Of a DNA stretch of 64,000 bases, positions 54,345 through 62,687 are shown in pieces. A model generated the notes under the pieces. The model worked only from the letters and a program-made list of their open reading frames with translations. It had not been told where the DNA came from and did not search any database. Made by a program: the position numbers and the translations under genes. Each line of letters opens with the position of its first letter. Positions within the stretch are counted from its first letter, which is position 1. Location: positions 1 through 64,000 of the forward strand of contig NZ_JAAGOH010000026.1 of NCBI RefSeq assembly GCF_010499455.1, in the 5' to 3' direction. This stretch comes from Ideonella livida (GTDB taxonomy: Bacteria; Pseudomonadota; Gammaproteobacteria; Burkholderiales; Burkholderiaceae_C).

Positions 54345-54430
54345 GCGGCGCAGCCCAGGCCCGTTGCCGCATGTTCCGCCATGGCGGCCGGGTCGCCCCA
54401 AGAGGCTGATCCCATCTGGAGACAAGCGCC

Positions 54431-55582
54431 ATGTCCATCGTCCGCCGCTCATTGCTCGCCCTGGCCGCCACGGTCGCCCTCAGCGCACCGCTGCTGGCCC
54501 ACGCCCAGTCGGTCAAGATCGCCAACATCGTCGAGCTGTCCGGGGCTGGTGCCACGGCCGGCACCAACTTCAAGAACGGGGTGGAGCTGGCCCTGCGCGA
54601 GATCAACGCTGCCGGGGGCATCCTGGGCAAGAAGATCGAGTTCTCCTCGCTCGACACCCAATCCAACCCCGGCGTGGCCAAAGGCCTGACCCAGAAGGCG
54701 GTGGACGACGGCGTGTTCGCGGTGATGGGGCCGGTGTTCTCGGGCTCCATCATGGTCAGCATGACTGAGACCCAGCGTGCCGAGGTGCCCAACTTCACCG
54801 GCGGCGAGGCCGCGGCCATCACCCAGAAGGGCAACCCCTACATCTTCCGCACCAGCTTCACCCAGACCACCGCGATGCCCAAGGTGGCGCGCTACATCGC
54901 CCAGGGTCTGAAGGCCAAGACGGTGGCGGTGATCTTCGTGAACAACGACTTTGGCAAGGGCGGGCGCGACAGCATTGCCAAGGCGCTGGCCGCCGAGGGT
55001 GTGAAGGTGGTGGCCGACATTTCCACCGATTCCGGTCAGGTGGACTTCTCGGCGCCGGTGCTCAAGGCCAAGCAGGCCAATGCCGACGCGATCTTTGTCT
55101 ACACCAACGAGGAAGAAAGCGCCCGCGCCCTGCGCGAGCTGCGCAAGCAGGGCGTGAACAAGCCCATCGTGGGGGAGACCACGCTGACCGGCCAGAAGGT
55201 GATCGAACTGGCCGGTGACGCCGCCAACGGCGCCACCGCCCACGTCGGCCTCACGGTGGATGCGCCCAATCCGAACATGCTGCGCTTCAAGGCCAAGTAC
55301 TACCAGGCCTACGGCTACATCTCCGACCACAACGGCATCAAGGGCTACACCGGCATGTACGTGCTCAAGGCCGCCATCGAGAAGGTCGGCAAGTTCGACC
55401 GTGTGGCGGTGGCCAAGGCCCTGCATGGCCTGAAACTGAGTGCTGCACAGCACCCGGGCGTGTTGATGGATGTGGCCTTTGACCACAACGGGGACCTCGA
55501 CCGAGAGAGCTACATCGTCGAGGTGCAGGGCGGCCGCCAGGTGGTCAAGGCCGTGCTGCCGCCGCTGGGTGCTGTGAAGTAA
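54431..55582 (+). CDS. Liv-type ABC substrate-binding protein (first copy)
   Basis: A 383-aa protein with a Sec signal peptide ending LLAHAQS. The type I periplasmic-binding fold motifs are ELSGAGATAGTNFKNGVELA, INAAGGILGKKIEF, GPVFSGSIMVSM, TQTTAMPKVARYIAQGL and HNGIKGYTGMYVLKAAIEKV. It delivers ligand to the LivHMGF transporter encoded next. A hairpin separates it from livH, which may keep more receptor than permease. The family binds branched-chain amino acids, amides or aromatic acids; context with IclR regulators favours an aromatic or hydroaromatic ligand, as inference. The second copy at 60424-61701 is clearly related. Confidence 0.94.
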   Translation: MSIVRRSLLALAATVALSAPLLAHAQSVKIANIVELSGAGATAGTNFKNGVELALREINAAGGILGKKIEFSSLDTQSNPGVAKGLTQKAVDDGVFAVMGPVFSGSIMVSMTETQRAEVPNFTGGEAAAITQKGNPYIFRTSFTQTTAMPKVARYIAQGLKAKTVAVIFVNNDFGKGGRDSIAKALAAEGVKVVADISTDSGQVDFSAPVLKAKQANADAIFVYTNEEESARALRELRKQGVNKPIVGETTLTGQKVIELAGDAANGATAHVGLTVDAPNPNMLRFKAKYYQAYGYISDHNGIKGYTGMYVLKAAIEKVGKFDRVAVAKALHGLKLSAAQHPGVLMDVAFDHNGDLDRESYIVEVQGGRQVVKAVLPPLGAVK

Positions 55583-55673
55583 GCCCGTCCGAGGCCGGGG
55601 CGGGGGGCCGTGCCCTCTGGGTGCCTGCGGCCTGACGCCCTCCGGGCCCACCGACGCCGACGCCCCGCGTCTG

Positions 55674-55687
55674 CCACCTTGGGGTGG
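55674..55687 (+). other. Small hairpin between binding protein gene and livH
   Basis: CCACC-TTGG-GGTGG is a perfect 5-bp stem in the 152-bp gap before livH. It could stabilise the upstream transcript 3' end or attenuate read-through, a common arrangement after binding protein genes. No T-tract is present. Confidence 0.35.
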
Positions 55688-55734
55688 TGGGCGCGGCCCG
55701 GCCCGACCGCCTGCGCCCACAGTGGACCGCTGCG

Positions 55735-56610
55735 ATGACCGACTTCCTGCAACTCCTCCTCTCCGGCTGTGCCACCGGCGGCATCTATGCCCTGGCGGCG
55801 CTTGGCTTTACCCTGCTCTGGCAGGCCAGCGGCACCATCAACTTCGCCCAGGGCGAGTTCGTGATGCTGCCGGCCTTCTTGATGCTGGGCTTCGGCTTCG
55901 CCGGCCTGCCGCTGCCGCTGGCCTTTCTGGCCACCTGCGTGCTGGCGGTGGCCGTGCTGGGTTGGGCCTTCAAGCGCGGCGTGGCCGACCCCCTGTTGCG
56001 CCACGGCCTGATGCCGGTGGTGGTGGCCACCATCGGCCTGGCCATCGCCTTGCGCAACGGCGTGCGCGCCGGCTACAGCGCCGAAGCCCATCCGTTCCCC
56101 TCGCTGTTTGCCGACCGCCTGTTCACCGTGGCCGGTGTCAACGTCACCCTGGCGGATCTGGGCACCCTGGCGCTGGCGCTGGCGCTGGTGCTGGCCACGC
56201 AGGCCTTCCTCAACCGCACGGTCACGGGCCGGGCCATGCAGGCGGTGGCCCAGAACACCGAGAGCGCCACCGTGCTGGGCATCAACGTGCCTCGCATGGT
56301 GTTCTATGTGTTTGCGCTCAATGCCCTGCTGGCCACGGCGGCGGCGCTGCTGGTCACGCCCACCTACCTGGCCAAGTTCGACATGGGTGAGGGCCTGGGC
56401 ACCAAGGCGTTCTTCGCCGCCATCATCGGCGGCTTCAACAACTCGCGCGGTGCCCTGCTGGGCGGGGTGATCGTGGGCGTGGCGGAGAACCTGGCCGCGG
56501 CCTATATCTCCCCGGCCTACAAGGACGCCGTGGCGCTGCTGCTGTTCATGGTGGTGATCCTGTTCAAGCCCGAAGGGCTGATGGGACGCAAAGAGATCCG
56601 CAAGGTCTGA
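55735..56610 (+). CDS. livH: Liv-type ABC permease LivH
   Basis: The start at 55735 (MTDFLQLLLSGCATGGIYAL) gives 291 aa, the usual LivH length. About eight membrane segments and the family sequence (INFAQGEFVMLPAFLML, MQAVAQNTESATVLGINVPR, AFFAAIIGGFNNSRGALLGG) are clear. It forms half of the inner-membrane channel. It is followed 26 bases later by livM. Confidence 0.95.
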   Translation: MTDFLQLLLSGCATGGIYALAALGFTLLWQASGTINFAQGEFVMLPAFLMLGFGFAGLPLPLAFLATCVLAVAVLGWAFKRGVADPLLRHGLMPVVVATIGLAIALRNGVRAGYSAEAHPFPSLFADRLFTVAGVNVTLADLGTLALALALVLATQAFLNRTVTGRAMQAVAQNTESATVLGINVPRMVFYVFALNALLATAAALLVTPTYLAKFDMGEGLGTKAFFAAIIGGFNNSRGALLGGVIVGVAENLAAAYISPAYKDAVALLLFMVVILFKPEGLMGRKEIRKV

Positions 56611-56636
56611 GCGACCGCCTCGGAAGGAACTTTGAC

Positions 56637-57641
56637 ATGACATCCTCCAAACTCGCCAAGGCGGGCGGCTGGGTGGCGCTGGTGCTCCTGCTGGCCGTGC
56701 CCCCGCTGCTCAAGAACTATGGTGTCTACCTGTTCACCTATTGGCTGGTGTTTGTCATCGCCACCATGGGGCTGAACCTGACGGTGGGCTATGCCGGACA
56801 GAAGAGCCTGGGCCATGCCGCCTTCTTCGGCATCGGCGCCTACACCGTGGCCATTGGCCTGCAACATGGCTTGAGCTTCTGGGTGGGCCTCCCGCTGGGC
56901 ATGACCATCTGTTTCGTGACCGGCCTGCTGCTGGGCTTTCCAGCCCTTCGGGTACAGACCATCTACCTGGCCTTTGCCACCCTGGGCTTTAACACCGCGG
57001 TGTGGCTGGTGATGCGCAACGAGGAGTGGCTCACCGGGGGCACCTTTGGCATCAACGGCATCACCCGGCCCACGCTGGCCGGACTGTCCCTGAACGGCCC
57101 GCTGGCCTACTACTACCTGGTGCTGGCGGTGGCGCTGGTGCTGGCCGGCCTGTTGTGGGGACTGCTGCGATCGCCCTGGGGCAAGGCCTTCACCGCGCTG
57201 CGTGACAACCCCATCCGCGCCGAGAGCCTGGGGATCCACATTCAGCGCTACACCCTGCTGGCCTTTGCCATCGGTGCGGCGTATGCGGGGGCCGCCGGCG
57301 CGCTGTTCGCCTGCCTGGTGGAGTTCATCGAGCCCGCCCCCTTCACGGCGGGCGCCTCCATCATGATGTACCTGATGGTGGTGCTGGGCGGGCCAGGCTA
57401 CTTCCTCGGCCCGGTGCTCGGCTCTGCGGTGGGCGTGCTGCTGCCCGAGTGGCTGCGCTTTGCCCAGGGTTGGTACCTGTTCGTGTTCGGCACGGCGGTG
57501 GTGCTGCTGATGCTGTGGCTGCCCGACGGCCTGCTCTCCATTCCCGACCGCCTCAAGGCCCGTCGCCAGGCGCGTGAGGCCTCCGTGGCCCGCGCCGCGG
57601 CGGCGGCCCAACACCCCCATTCGCAGGGAGACCGGGCATGA
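56637..57641 (+). CDS. livM: Liv-type ABC permease LivM
   Basis: A 334-aa permease with about nine to ten membrane segments. Family motifs include GLNLTVGYAGQKSLGHAAFF, FPALRVQTIYLAFATLG, TALRDNPIRAESLGI and MMYLMVVLGGPGYFLGPVLG. The C-terminus (KARRQAREASVARAAAAA) is basic and Ala-rich. It overlaps the livG start by four bases (ATGA), so the two are translationally coupled. Confidence 0.95.
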   Translation: MTSSKLAKAGGWVALVLLLAVPPLLKNYGVYLFTYWLVFVIATMGLNLTVGYAGQKSLGHAAFFGIGAYTVAIGLQHGLSFWVGLPLGMTICFVTGLLLGFPALRVQTIYLAFATLGFNTAVWLVMRNEEWLTGGTFGINGITRPTLAGLSLNGPLAYYYLVLAVALVLAGLLWGLLRSPWGKAFTALRDNPIRAESLGIHIQRYTLLAFAIGAAYAGAAGALFACLVEFIEPAPFTAGASIMMYLMVVLGGPGYFLGPVLGSAVGVLLPEWLRFAQGWYLFVFGTAVVLLMLWLPDGLLSIPDRLKARRQAREASVARAAAAAQHPHSQGDRA

Positions 57642-58405
57642 GCGTCGCCAAGCCCCAAACCGACGCGCCGCTGCTGCGCGTGAGCGGTCTGAAAAAGGCC
57701 TACGGCGCCATCCAGGCCGTGGGCGGTGTGAGCTTCGAGGTTCGACCGGGCGAGATCTTCGGTGTCATCGGGCCCAACGGCTCGGGCAAGACCACGCTGT
57801 TCAACAGCGTTCTGGGCCAGATCACCCCCGATGAAGGCCGGATCGAGCTCCAGGGCCGCGACATCACCGGCCTGTCGCCCCGGGCGCTCAACCACCTGGG
57901 CGTGGGCCGTACCTTCCAGACCCTGCAGGTCTTCGGCAAGATGACCGTGCGTGACAACCTCATCGTCGCCGCGCAGGAGCACCACGGCACGCTGCTGAGC
58001 CGCCTGTTCGCGCCGGCCGACTCGGGCCTGAGCGACAAGGCCGATGCGCTGATCGACCTCTTCCGCATCCGGCACGTGGCCGACAAGAAGGCCGGTGAAT
58101 TGAGCTACGGCCAGCAGAAGCTGGTGGACATCGCCATGGCCTTCATGAGCGAACCCGCGTTGGTGCTGCTGGATGAGCCCTGCGCCGGCGTCAACCCCAG
58201 CCTGGTGGGCGGCATCAGCACCCTGCTCAAGGACCTCAACCGCCGCCAGGGTGGCAGCTTTGTGGTCATCGAGCACAACATGGACTTCGTCATGGACCTG
58301 TGCCACCGCATCCTGGTGATGGTGGAGGGGCAGGTGATGGCCGTGGGCACGCCCGATGAGATTCGGGCCAACAAGCAGGTGCTGGACGCCTATCTGGGCA
58401 GTTGA
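57638..58405 (+). CDS. livG: Liv-type ABC ATPase LivG
   Basis: A 255-aa ATPase with Walker A GPNGSGKT (45-52), signature LSYGQQKLVDIA, Walker B LVLLDEPCAGVNP and H-loop VVIEHNMDFVM. The LivG-specific region GVGRTFQTLQVFGKMTVRDN is present. It energises uptake through LivHM. The start overlaps livM and livF follows after 13 bases with a GAAGGAG ribosome site. Confidence 0.96.
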   Translation: MSVAKPQTDAPLLRVSGLKKAYGAIQAVGGVSFEVRPGEIFGVIGPNGSGKTTLFNSVLGQITPDEGRIELQGRDITGLSPRALNHLGVGRTFQTLQVFGKMTVRDNLIVAAQEHHGTLLSRLFAPADSGLSDKADALIDLFRIRHVADKKAGELSYGQQKLVDIAMAFMSEPALVLLDEPCAGVNPSLVGGISTLLKDLNRRQGGSFVVIEHNMDFVMDLCHRILVMVEGQVMAVGTPDEIRANKQVLDAYLGS

Positions 58406-58418
58406 AGGAGACGGCCCC

Positions 58419-59186
58419 ATGAGCCTGAACATCCCGGCCCAGGACGTGGCCATCGAATTCCGCAACGTCGTCGCCGGTTACGGCGACTTCATGATCCTCA
58501 ACCGCCTCAACATGCGGGCGCGGCGCGGGGCCATCACCCTGCTGATCGGGCCCAACGGCGCGGGCAAGTCCACGGTGCTCAAGACGCTGTTCGGCCTGCT
58601 CAGGGTGCGCGAAGGCAGCGTGCTGCTGGAGGGGCAGGACATCACCGGGGCCGCGCCCAAGGACTTGCTGGTGCGGCACGGCATTGCCTTCGTGCCCCAG
58701 GGCCGCAACCTGTTTGGCCAGCTCACGGTCCACCAGAACCTGGAGCTGGGCGGCATCACCCTGGGCATGAAGACCACGCACGAACGCATCCCCGAAGTGC
58801 TCCGGCGCTTTCCGCGCGTGCAAGAGCGCCTCCACAGCCAGGCCTCGGCCCTCTCCGGCGGTGAGCAGAAGCAGCTGGAGATCGCCCGCGCCATGCTGCT
58901 GCGCCCCAAGGTGCTGCTGATTGACGAGCCCTCCATCGGCCTGTCGCCCTTGGTGGTGGCGGATGTCTTCCGCCTGCTGCGCGAACTGACCGCCCAAGGC
59001 ACCACCGTGCTGATGGTCGAGCAGAACGTCAAGAGCGCACTCAAGATCTCTGACGAGGCCATCGCGCTGGAATCGGGCCGCCAGGTGCTGCACAAACAGG
59101 CCGACGAACTGCTGGCCGACCCGCACATCGAACGGCTGTTCCTGGGCGGTGCCCACGTCGCTGCGCCGGCGGCCGCCGGCGCCTGA
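58419..59186 (+). CDS. livF: Liv-type ABC ATPase LivF
   Basis: The start at 58419 has GAAGGAG just upstream; the product is 255 aa. Walker A GPNGAGKS is at 44-51, the signature is LSGGEQKQLEIARAM, Walker B is VLLIDEPSIGLSP and the H-loop region is VLMVEQNVKSAL (Gln in place of His, as normal for LivF). It pairs with LivG. The C-terminus (AHVAAPAAAGA) extends slightly beyond the family end. Confidence 0.95.
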   Translation: MSLNIPAQDVAIEFRNVVAGYGDFMILNRLNMRARRGAITLLIGPNGAGKSTVLKTLFGLLRVREGSVLLEGQDITGAAPKDLLVRHGIAFVPQGRNLFGQLTVHQNLELGGITLGMKTTHERIPEVLRRFPRVQERLHSQASALSGGEQKQLEIARAMLLRPKVLLIDEPSIGLSPLVVADVFRLLRELTAQGTTVLMVEQNVKSALKISDEAIALESGRQVLHKQADELLADPHIERLFLGGAHVAAPAAAGA

Positions 59187-59223
59187 GCAGCCCGTTCCCG
59201 CCCCCTCCCGCCAGGAGCACCAC

Positions 59224-60294
59224 ATGCTTCAGATTGCCCTCTCCGGCGCCGGCCAAGTGGGCCGGGAACATGCGCGCCGCCTGGCGCCGGCGGTCGGGGC
59301 CGCCATGGGCGCCCGGCTGCACAGCGTGGTCGACCCCAGCCCCGCCGGGGCCGCGCTGGCCGCCGAGCAGGGCGTGCCCCACCACCGCAGCCTGGATGAG
59401 CTGTTGGCCGCACCGCTGCCTGACGCCGTGATCCTGGCCACGCCCAACGACCTGCACGTGCCCCAGGCCCTGGCCCTGCTGCGCCGCGGCGTGCCGGTGC
59501 TCATCGAGAAGCCGGTGGCCCACGACCTGGCCGCTGGTCAGACCCTGGTGGAGAAGGCGCGCCAGAGCGGGGTGCCCGTGCTGGTGGGGCACCATCGCCG
59601 CCACAGCGCCTTGCTGCAGGCCGCCAAGGCCAGCGTGGTGGCCGGTGAGCTGGGGCGGCTGGTGGCGGTCAACACCACCGTGCTCTTCCATAAGCCCCGC
59701 GCCTATTTCGAGGCCGCCTGGCGAACCCAGTCCGGGGGCGGCCCCATCCTGATCAACCTGGTGCATGAACTCGACACCCTGCGCTGGCTGGCCGGTGAGG
59801 TGGTGGCGGTGCAGGCCCGGGCCGGCCACGCCCAGCGCCATCTGCCGGTGGAAGACAGCGCGGCGGTGCTGCTGGAGTTTGCCAGCGGTGCCCTGGGCAC
59901 GCTGATCGTCTCCGACAGTGCTGCCTGTGTGCGCAGCTGGGAACAGACCAGCGGCGAGAATCCGGCCTACGCCCGCGACGACAGCCAGGACTGCCTGCTG
60001 CTGGCCGGCACCCGCGGCAGCCTGGCCGTGCCCACCCTGACCCGCTGGCAGGTGGAGCAGGGTGCGGAGGCCAGCTGGAACCAGGCGATGCGGCGAGACC
60101 GCCTGAGCGTGGCGCCGCTGGATCCGCTCACCGCCCAGCTCCAGCACTTCGTCGAGGTCGTCAAGGGACGGGCCGAACCGCTGGTGCGGGCCGACGATGC
60201 CCTGGCCAGTCTGCGTCTGTGCCTGGCCGTGCACGAGGCCAGTCGCTCGGGCCAGGTGGTGCGTCTGGCCCATGTCCAGGCCGGTGTGCCCTAA
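59224..60294 (+). CDS. Gfo/Idh/MocA-family oxidoreductase
   Basis: The start at 59224 follows AGGAG closely; the product is 356 aa. The NAD(P)-binding Rossmann motif GAGQVGREHARRL is at about 8-20. The family Lys is in VLIEKPVAHDLAAG, and the catalytic-region motifs GHHRRHSALLQAAK, GGGPILINLVHELDTLRWL are present. Such enzymes oxidise or reduce sugars, inositols and related polyols. It is the fifth gene after the first binding protein and probably in the same transcript, so it likely acts on the imported compound. The substrate is unknown. Confidence 0.92.
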   Translation: MLQIALSGAGQVGREHARRLAPAVGAAMGARLHSVVDPSPAGAALAAEQGVPHHRSLDELLAAPLPDAVILATPNDLHVPQALALLRRGVPVLIEKPVAHDLAAGQTLVEKARQSGVPVLVGHHRRHSALLQAAKASVVAGELGRLVAVNTTVLFHKPRAYFEAAWRTQSGGGPILINLVHELDTLRWLAGEVVAVQARAGHAQRHLPVEDSAAVLLEFASGALGTLIVSDSAACVRSWEQTSGENPAYARDDSQDCLLLAGTRGSLAVPTLTRWQVEQGAEASWNQAMRRDRLSVAPLDPLTAQLQHFVEVVKGRAEPLVRADDALASLRLCLAVHEASRSGQVVRLAHVQAGVP

Positions 60295-60423
60295 CCTGCC
60301 GGCCCTCGTTTTCAAGGAGGCTGGCGCGGGTCAACCGGCGCTGGGGCGCGGGGAGCGCGGTCCGTCGCCGGTGCGCTGGCTTCCTTTTTTCATTTCCCCG
60401 TTCCGTTTCGGCTTTGCCACGCC

Positions 60424-61701
60424 ATGCCCAAGAACATCCACATGCCCACCTCTCCCACTGTCGCTGAACCTCTTGCCCGGACCGGCCTTGGCGATCGCCG
60501 CCGGCAACTGCTGGGGCTTTCGGCCCTGCTGCCCTGGCAGGCCCTGGCCCAAGGGCTGCCGGCCAGCGGTGGCACCGCGCCTGCCAAGACCGTGGCCCCG
60601 GGCGGCCCGCCGCTGGCGCTGGCGGGCGTGCTGGAGCTCAGCGGGCCGGGCATCGTCGCCGGCACCAACTTCCGCAACGGCATCGAGATGGCGGTGCGTG
60701 ACATCAACGAGGCCGGAGGCGTGTTGGGCCGACCGCTGAGCTTCAGCGTGCAGGACACCCAGTCCAAGCCTGAGGTGGCGCTCAAGCTGGTCACTGCAGC
60801 GGTGGAGTCTGGCGCGCCGGCGGTGCTGGGGCCAGTGTTCTCCGGCTCCATGCTGGTGGCCATGGAGGCCACGCGCAACCCGGCCGTGCCGCACCTCACC
60901 GGGGCCGAGGCGGCGGCAGTGACCGAGAAGGGGCACCCCTCGGTGGTCCGCACCGCCTTCACCCAGGCCATCGGCATTCCCAAGATGGCGCTCTACCTGG
61001 CGCAACGCTCAGGGGTGAAGAAGCTGGCTGTGCTGCATGTGAACAACGACTTCGGCAAGGGGGGGCTGGAGGTGCTGCGCAAGGCGCTGGCCGGCTCCGG
61101 CTGCGAGGTGCTGGGCGCGGTGTCGGTGGAGCAGGCGCAGGAGGACATGTCTGCCGCGGTCAAGCAGCTGCTGGGCCTGCAGCCCGACGGGGTCTTTGTC
61201 TACACCAACGAGCTGGAGTCGCCCCGTGTTCTCAAGGAGCTGCGCCGCCAGGGCTGGAGCAAGCCGGTCTATGGCGAGACCACGCTCATCGGCCAAAAGG
61301 TGATCGAGCAGGCCGGCGAGGCGGCCAACGGCGTCATCGCCCACGTGGGCCTGCCGGTGGACGCGCCGCTGCCGGCCATCCGCCAGTTCCGCCAGCGTTA
61401 TGAGGCCCACTACAAGACGACCCCCGACCACAACAGCCTCAAGGGCTACTCTGGGGTGTGGGTCTACAAGGCGGCGGTGGAGCGGGCCGGCCGGGTCGAT
61501 CGGGCGGCGGTGGTGGCCGCGCTCAAGGGCCTGAAGGTCAGCACCCACAAGCACCCCGGCGTGCTGCTCTACACCGAGTACGACCAGAAGGGCGATCTGG
61601 ACCGCATGAGCTTCCTGATGACCGTCAAGAACGGGCAGCAGGAGGTGATGGACTTCCTCTCCACCCTGTCGATGGGCCTGAGCGGCACGGGCAAGCGCTG
61701 A
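60424..61701 (+). CDS. Liv-type ABC substrate-binding protein (second copy)
   Basis: A 425-aa protein (an ATG at 60442 is a possible start). The signal region has a twin-arginine-like GDRRRQLLGLSALLPWQALA, unlike the Sec signal of the first copy. The mature part parallels the first copy along its length (ELSGPGIVAGTNFRNGIEMA, GPVFSGSMLVAMEA, TQAIGIPKMALYL, HNSLKGYSGVWVYKAAVERA). It has a Pro/Gly linker before the fold. There is no second permease set, so the two receptors may share LivHMGF and widen its ligand range. It is convergent with the second iclR. Confidence 0.92.
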   Translation: MPKNIHMPTSPTVAEPLARTGLGDRRRQLLGLSALLPWQALAQGLPASGGTAPAKTVAPGGPPLALAGVLELSGPGIVAGTNFRNGIEMAVRDINEAGGVLGRPLSFSVQDTQSKPEVALKLVTAAVESGAPAVLGPVFSGSMLVAMEATRNPAVPHLTGAEAAAVTEKGHPSVVRTAFTQAIGIPKMALYLAQRSGVKKLAVLHVNNDFGKGGLEVLRKALAGSGCEVLGAVSVEQAQEDMSAAVKQLLGLQPDGVFVYTNELESPRVLKELRRQGWSKPVYGETTLIGQKVIEQAGEAANGVIAHVGLPVDAPLPAIRQFRQRYEAHYKTTPDHNSLKGYSGVWVYKAAVERAGRVDRAAVVAALKGLKVSTHKHPGVLLYTEYDQKGDLDRMSFLMTVKNGQQEVMDFLSTLSMGLSGTGKR

Positions 61702-61706
61702 GACGG

Positions 61707-61737
61707 GGCCGCGACCGCGCTTGGCATCGCCGCGGCC
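61707..61737. terminator. Hairpin between convergent binding protein and iclR genes
   Basis: The arms GGCCGCG and CGCGGCC (7 bp) enclose 17 bases in the 50-base gap between two convergent genes. It may terminate both transcripts. No T-tract is present on either strand. Confidence 0.4.
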
Positions 61738-61751
61738 TCGGGCAGGGCACC

Positions 61752-62561
61752 TCAGAGCACGCTGCGCAGGGTCTGGGCGGTTTCCAGCAAGGCCGGCACC
61801 AGGCGGGCCTCGACCTGCTCGGCGGGCCAGTGGGCGCTCTGCAGCGTCATGCCCAGGGCGCCTTGGCAGTCGCCGTGGCGGTCGCGCAGCACGGTGGCCA
61901 CGCCGGTCAGGCCCGTGTCGAGCTGGCCGACGGAAATCCAGTGGTCCTGCTGGCGGGCGCGGCGCACTTGATCGCCGTACACCTGGGCGCTGTCCGGCGT
62001 GGCGGCGGTGAAGCCGGCAAACGGGTGTTCGGCCAGCCAGCGCTGCAGTGCTGGCTCGTCCAGCGTGGCCAGCAGCACCACGCCGGGACTCACCACATGC
62101 GCCGGCACCCGCGCCCCGGCGTGAAAGCCGATGGACACCACCCGTGGGCTGTTGCTGCGCGCCACGTACACCACCTCGTGGCCGTCCAGCACGCTCACGT
62201 TCACCGTCTCGCCGGTGGCCATGGACAGGCGCTGGATGAAAGGCTGCACCAGGCGCGGCACCCGGGCCGCCTCCAGGTAGCTGCGGCCCAGGCGCAGCAC
62301 GCGCGGCGTCAGCCAGAACAGCTTGCCGTCGGTGGCGGCGTAGCCGAAGTGGCACAGGCTCAGCAGGTGGCGTCGCGCCGCGGTGCGCGGTATGCCGGTG
62401 CGCTCGCTCACTTGGCCCACCGTCTGCCGCGCGTGCTCATCGTCAAAGCACTCGATCACGGCCAGGCCGCGTCCCAGGCCGGCGATCAGGTCGGCCGCCT
62501 CAATCGGGAATCCCGCGTCACCGGGCAAGCGGGCCGGGAAGGTGGGTTCAGGGTTATCCAT
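61752..62561 (-). CDS. IclR-family transcriptional regulator (second copy)
   Basis: A 269-aa protein with an N-terminal extension of about 20 residues relative to the first copy. The shared blocks are GLGRGLAVIECFDDEHARQT, IPRTAARRHLLSLCHFGYA, VPRLVQPFIQRLS and SVLDGHEVVYVARS. The wing and recognition helix differ in detail, consistent with different target sites. It is divergent from the shikimate-dehydrogenase-like gene, with palindromes in the shared region. Confidence 0.93.
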   Translation of the reverse strand: MDNPEPTFPARLPGDAGFPIEAADLIAGLGRGLAVIECFDDEHARQTVGQVSERTGIPRTAARRHLLSLCHFGYAATDGKLFWLTPRVLRLGRSYLEAARVPRLVQPFIQRLSMATGETVNVSVLDGHEVVYVARSNSPRVVSIGFHAGARVPAHVVSPGVVLLATLDEPALQRWLAEHPFAGFTAATPDSAQVYGDQVRRARQQDHWISVGQLDTGLTGVATVLRDRHGDCQGALGMTLQSAHWPAEQVEARLVPALLETAQTLRSVL

Positions 62562-62563
62562 AG

Positions 62564-62601
62564 GATCATCCGGTGATCGGATACGATCGTCCGATTATCG
62601 G
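62564..62601. promoter_or_regulatory. Palindrome cluster, candidate operator for second IclR
   Basis: GATCA-TCCGG-TGATC (62564-62578) is followed by the 11-bp palindrome CCGATTATCGG (62591-62601), with further GATC/CGAT half-sites between them. The second element resembles the TCGATAATCG-type boxes of PcaR/PobR-like regulators. It differs from the palindromes at the first iclR. Confidence 0.55.
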
Positions 62602-62622
62602 TCATTTTGTCGCGAAGATGCC

Positions 62623-62651
62623 TTGTGGCCCGGGTGCCGCCTTCCTACAGT
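62623..62651 (+). promoter_or_regulatory. Predicted promoter of the shikimate-dehydrogenase-like gene
   Basis: TTGTGG (62623-62628) and TACAGT (62646-62651) are separated by 17 bases. The operator ends 21 bases upstream of the -35, the same layout as at the Liv promoter. Confidence 0.5.
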
Positions 62652-62687
62652 GCGTCTCCATACTTCTGCGGCCTTCGGTCCTCAATC

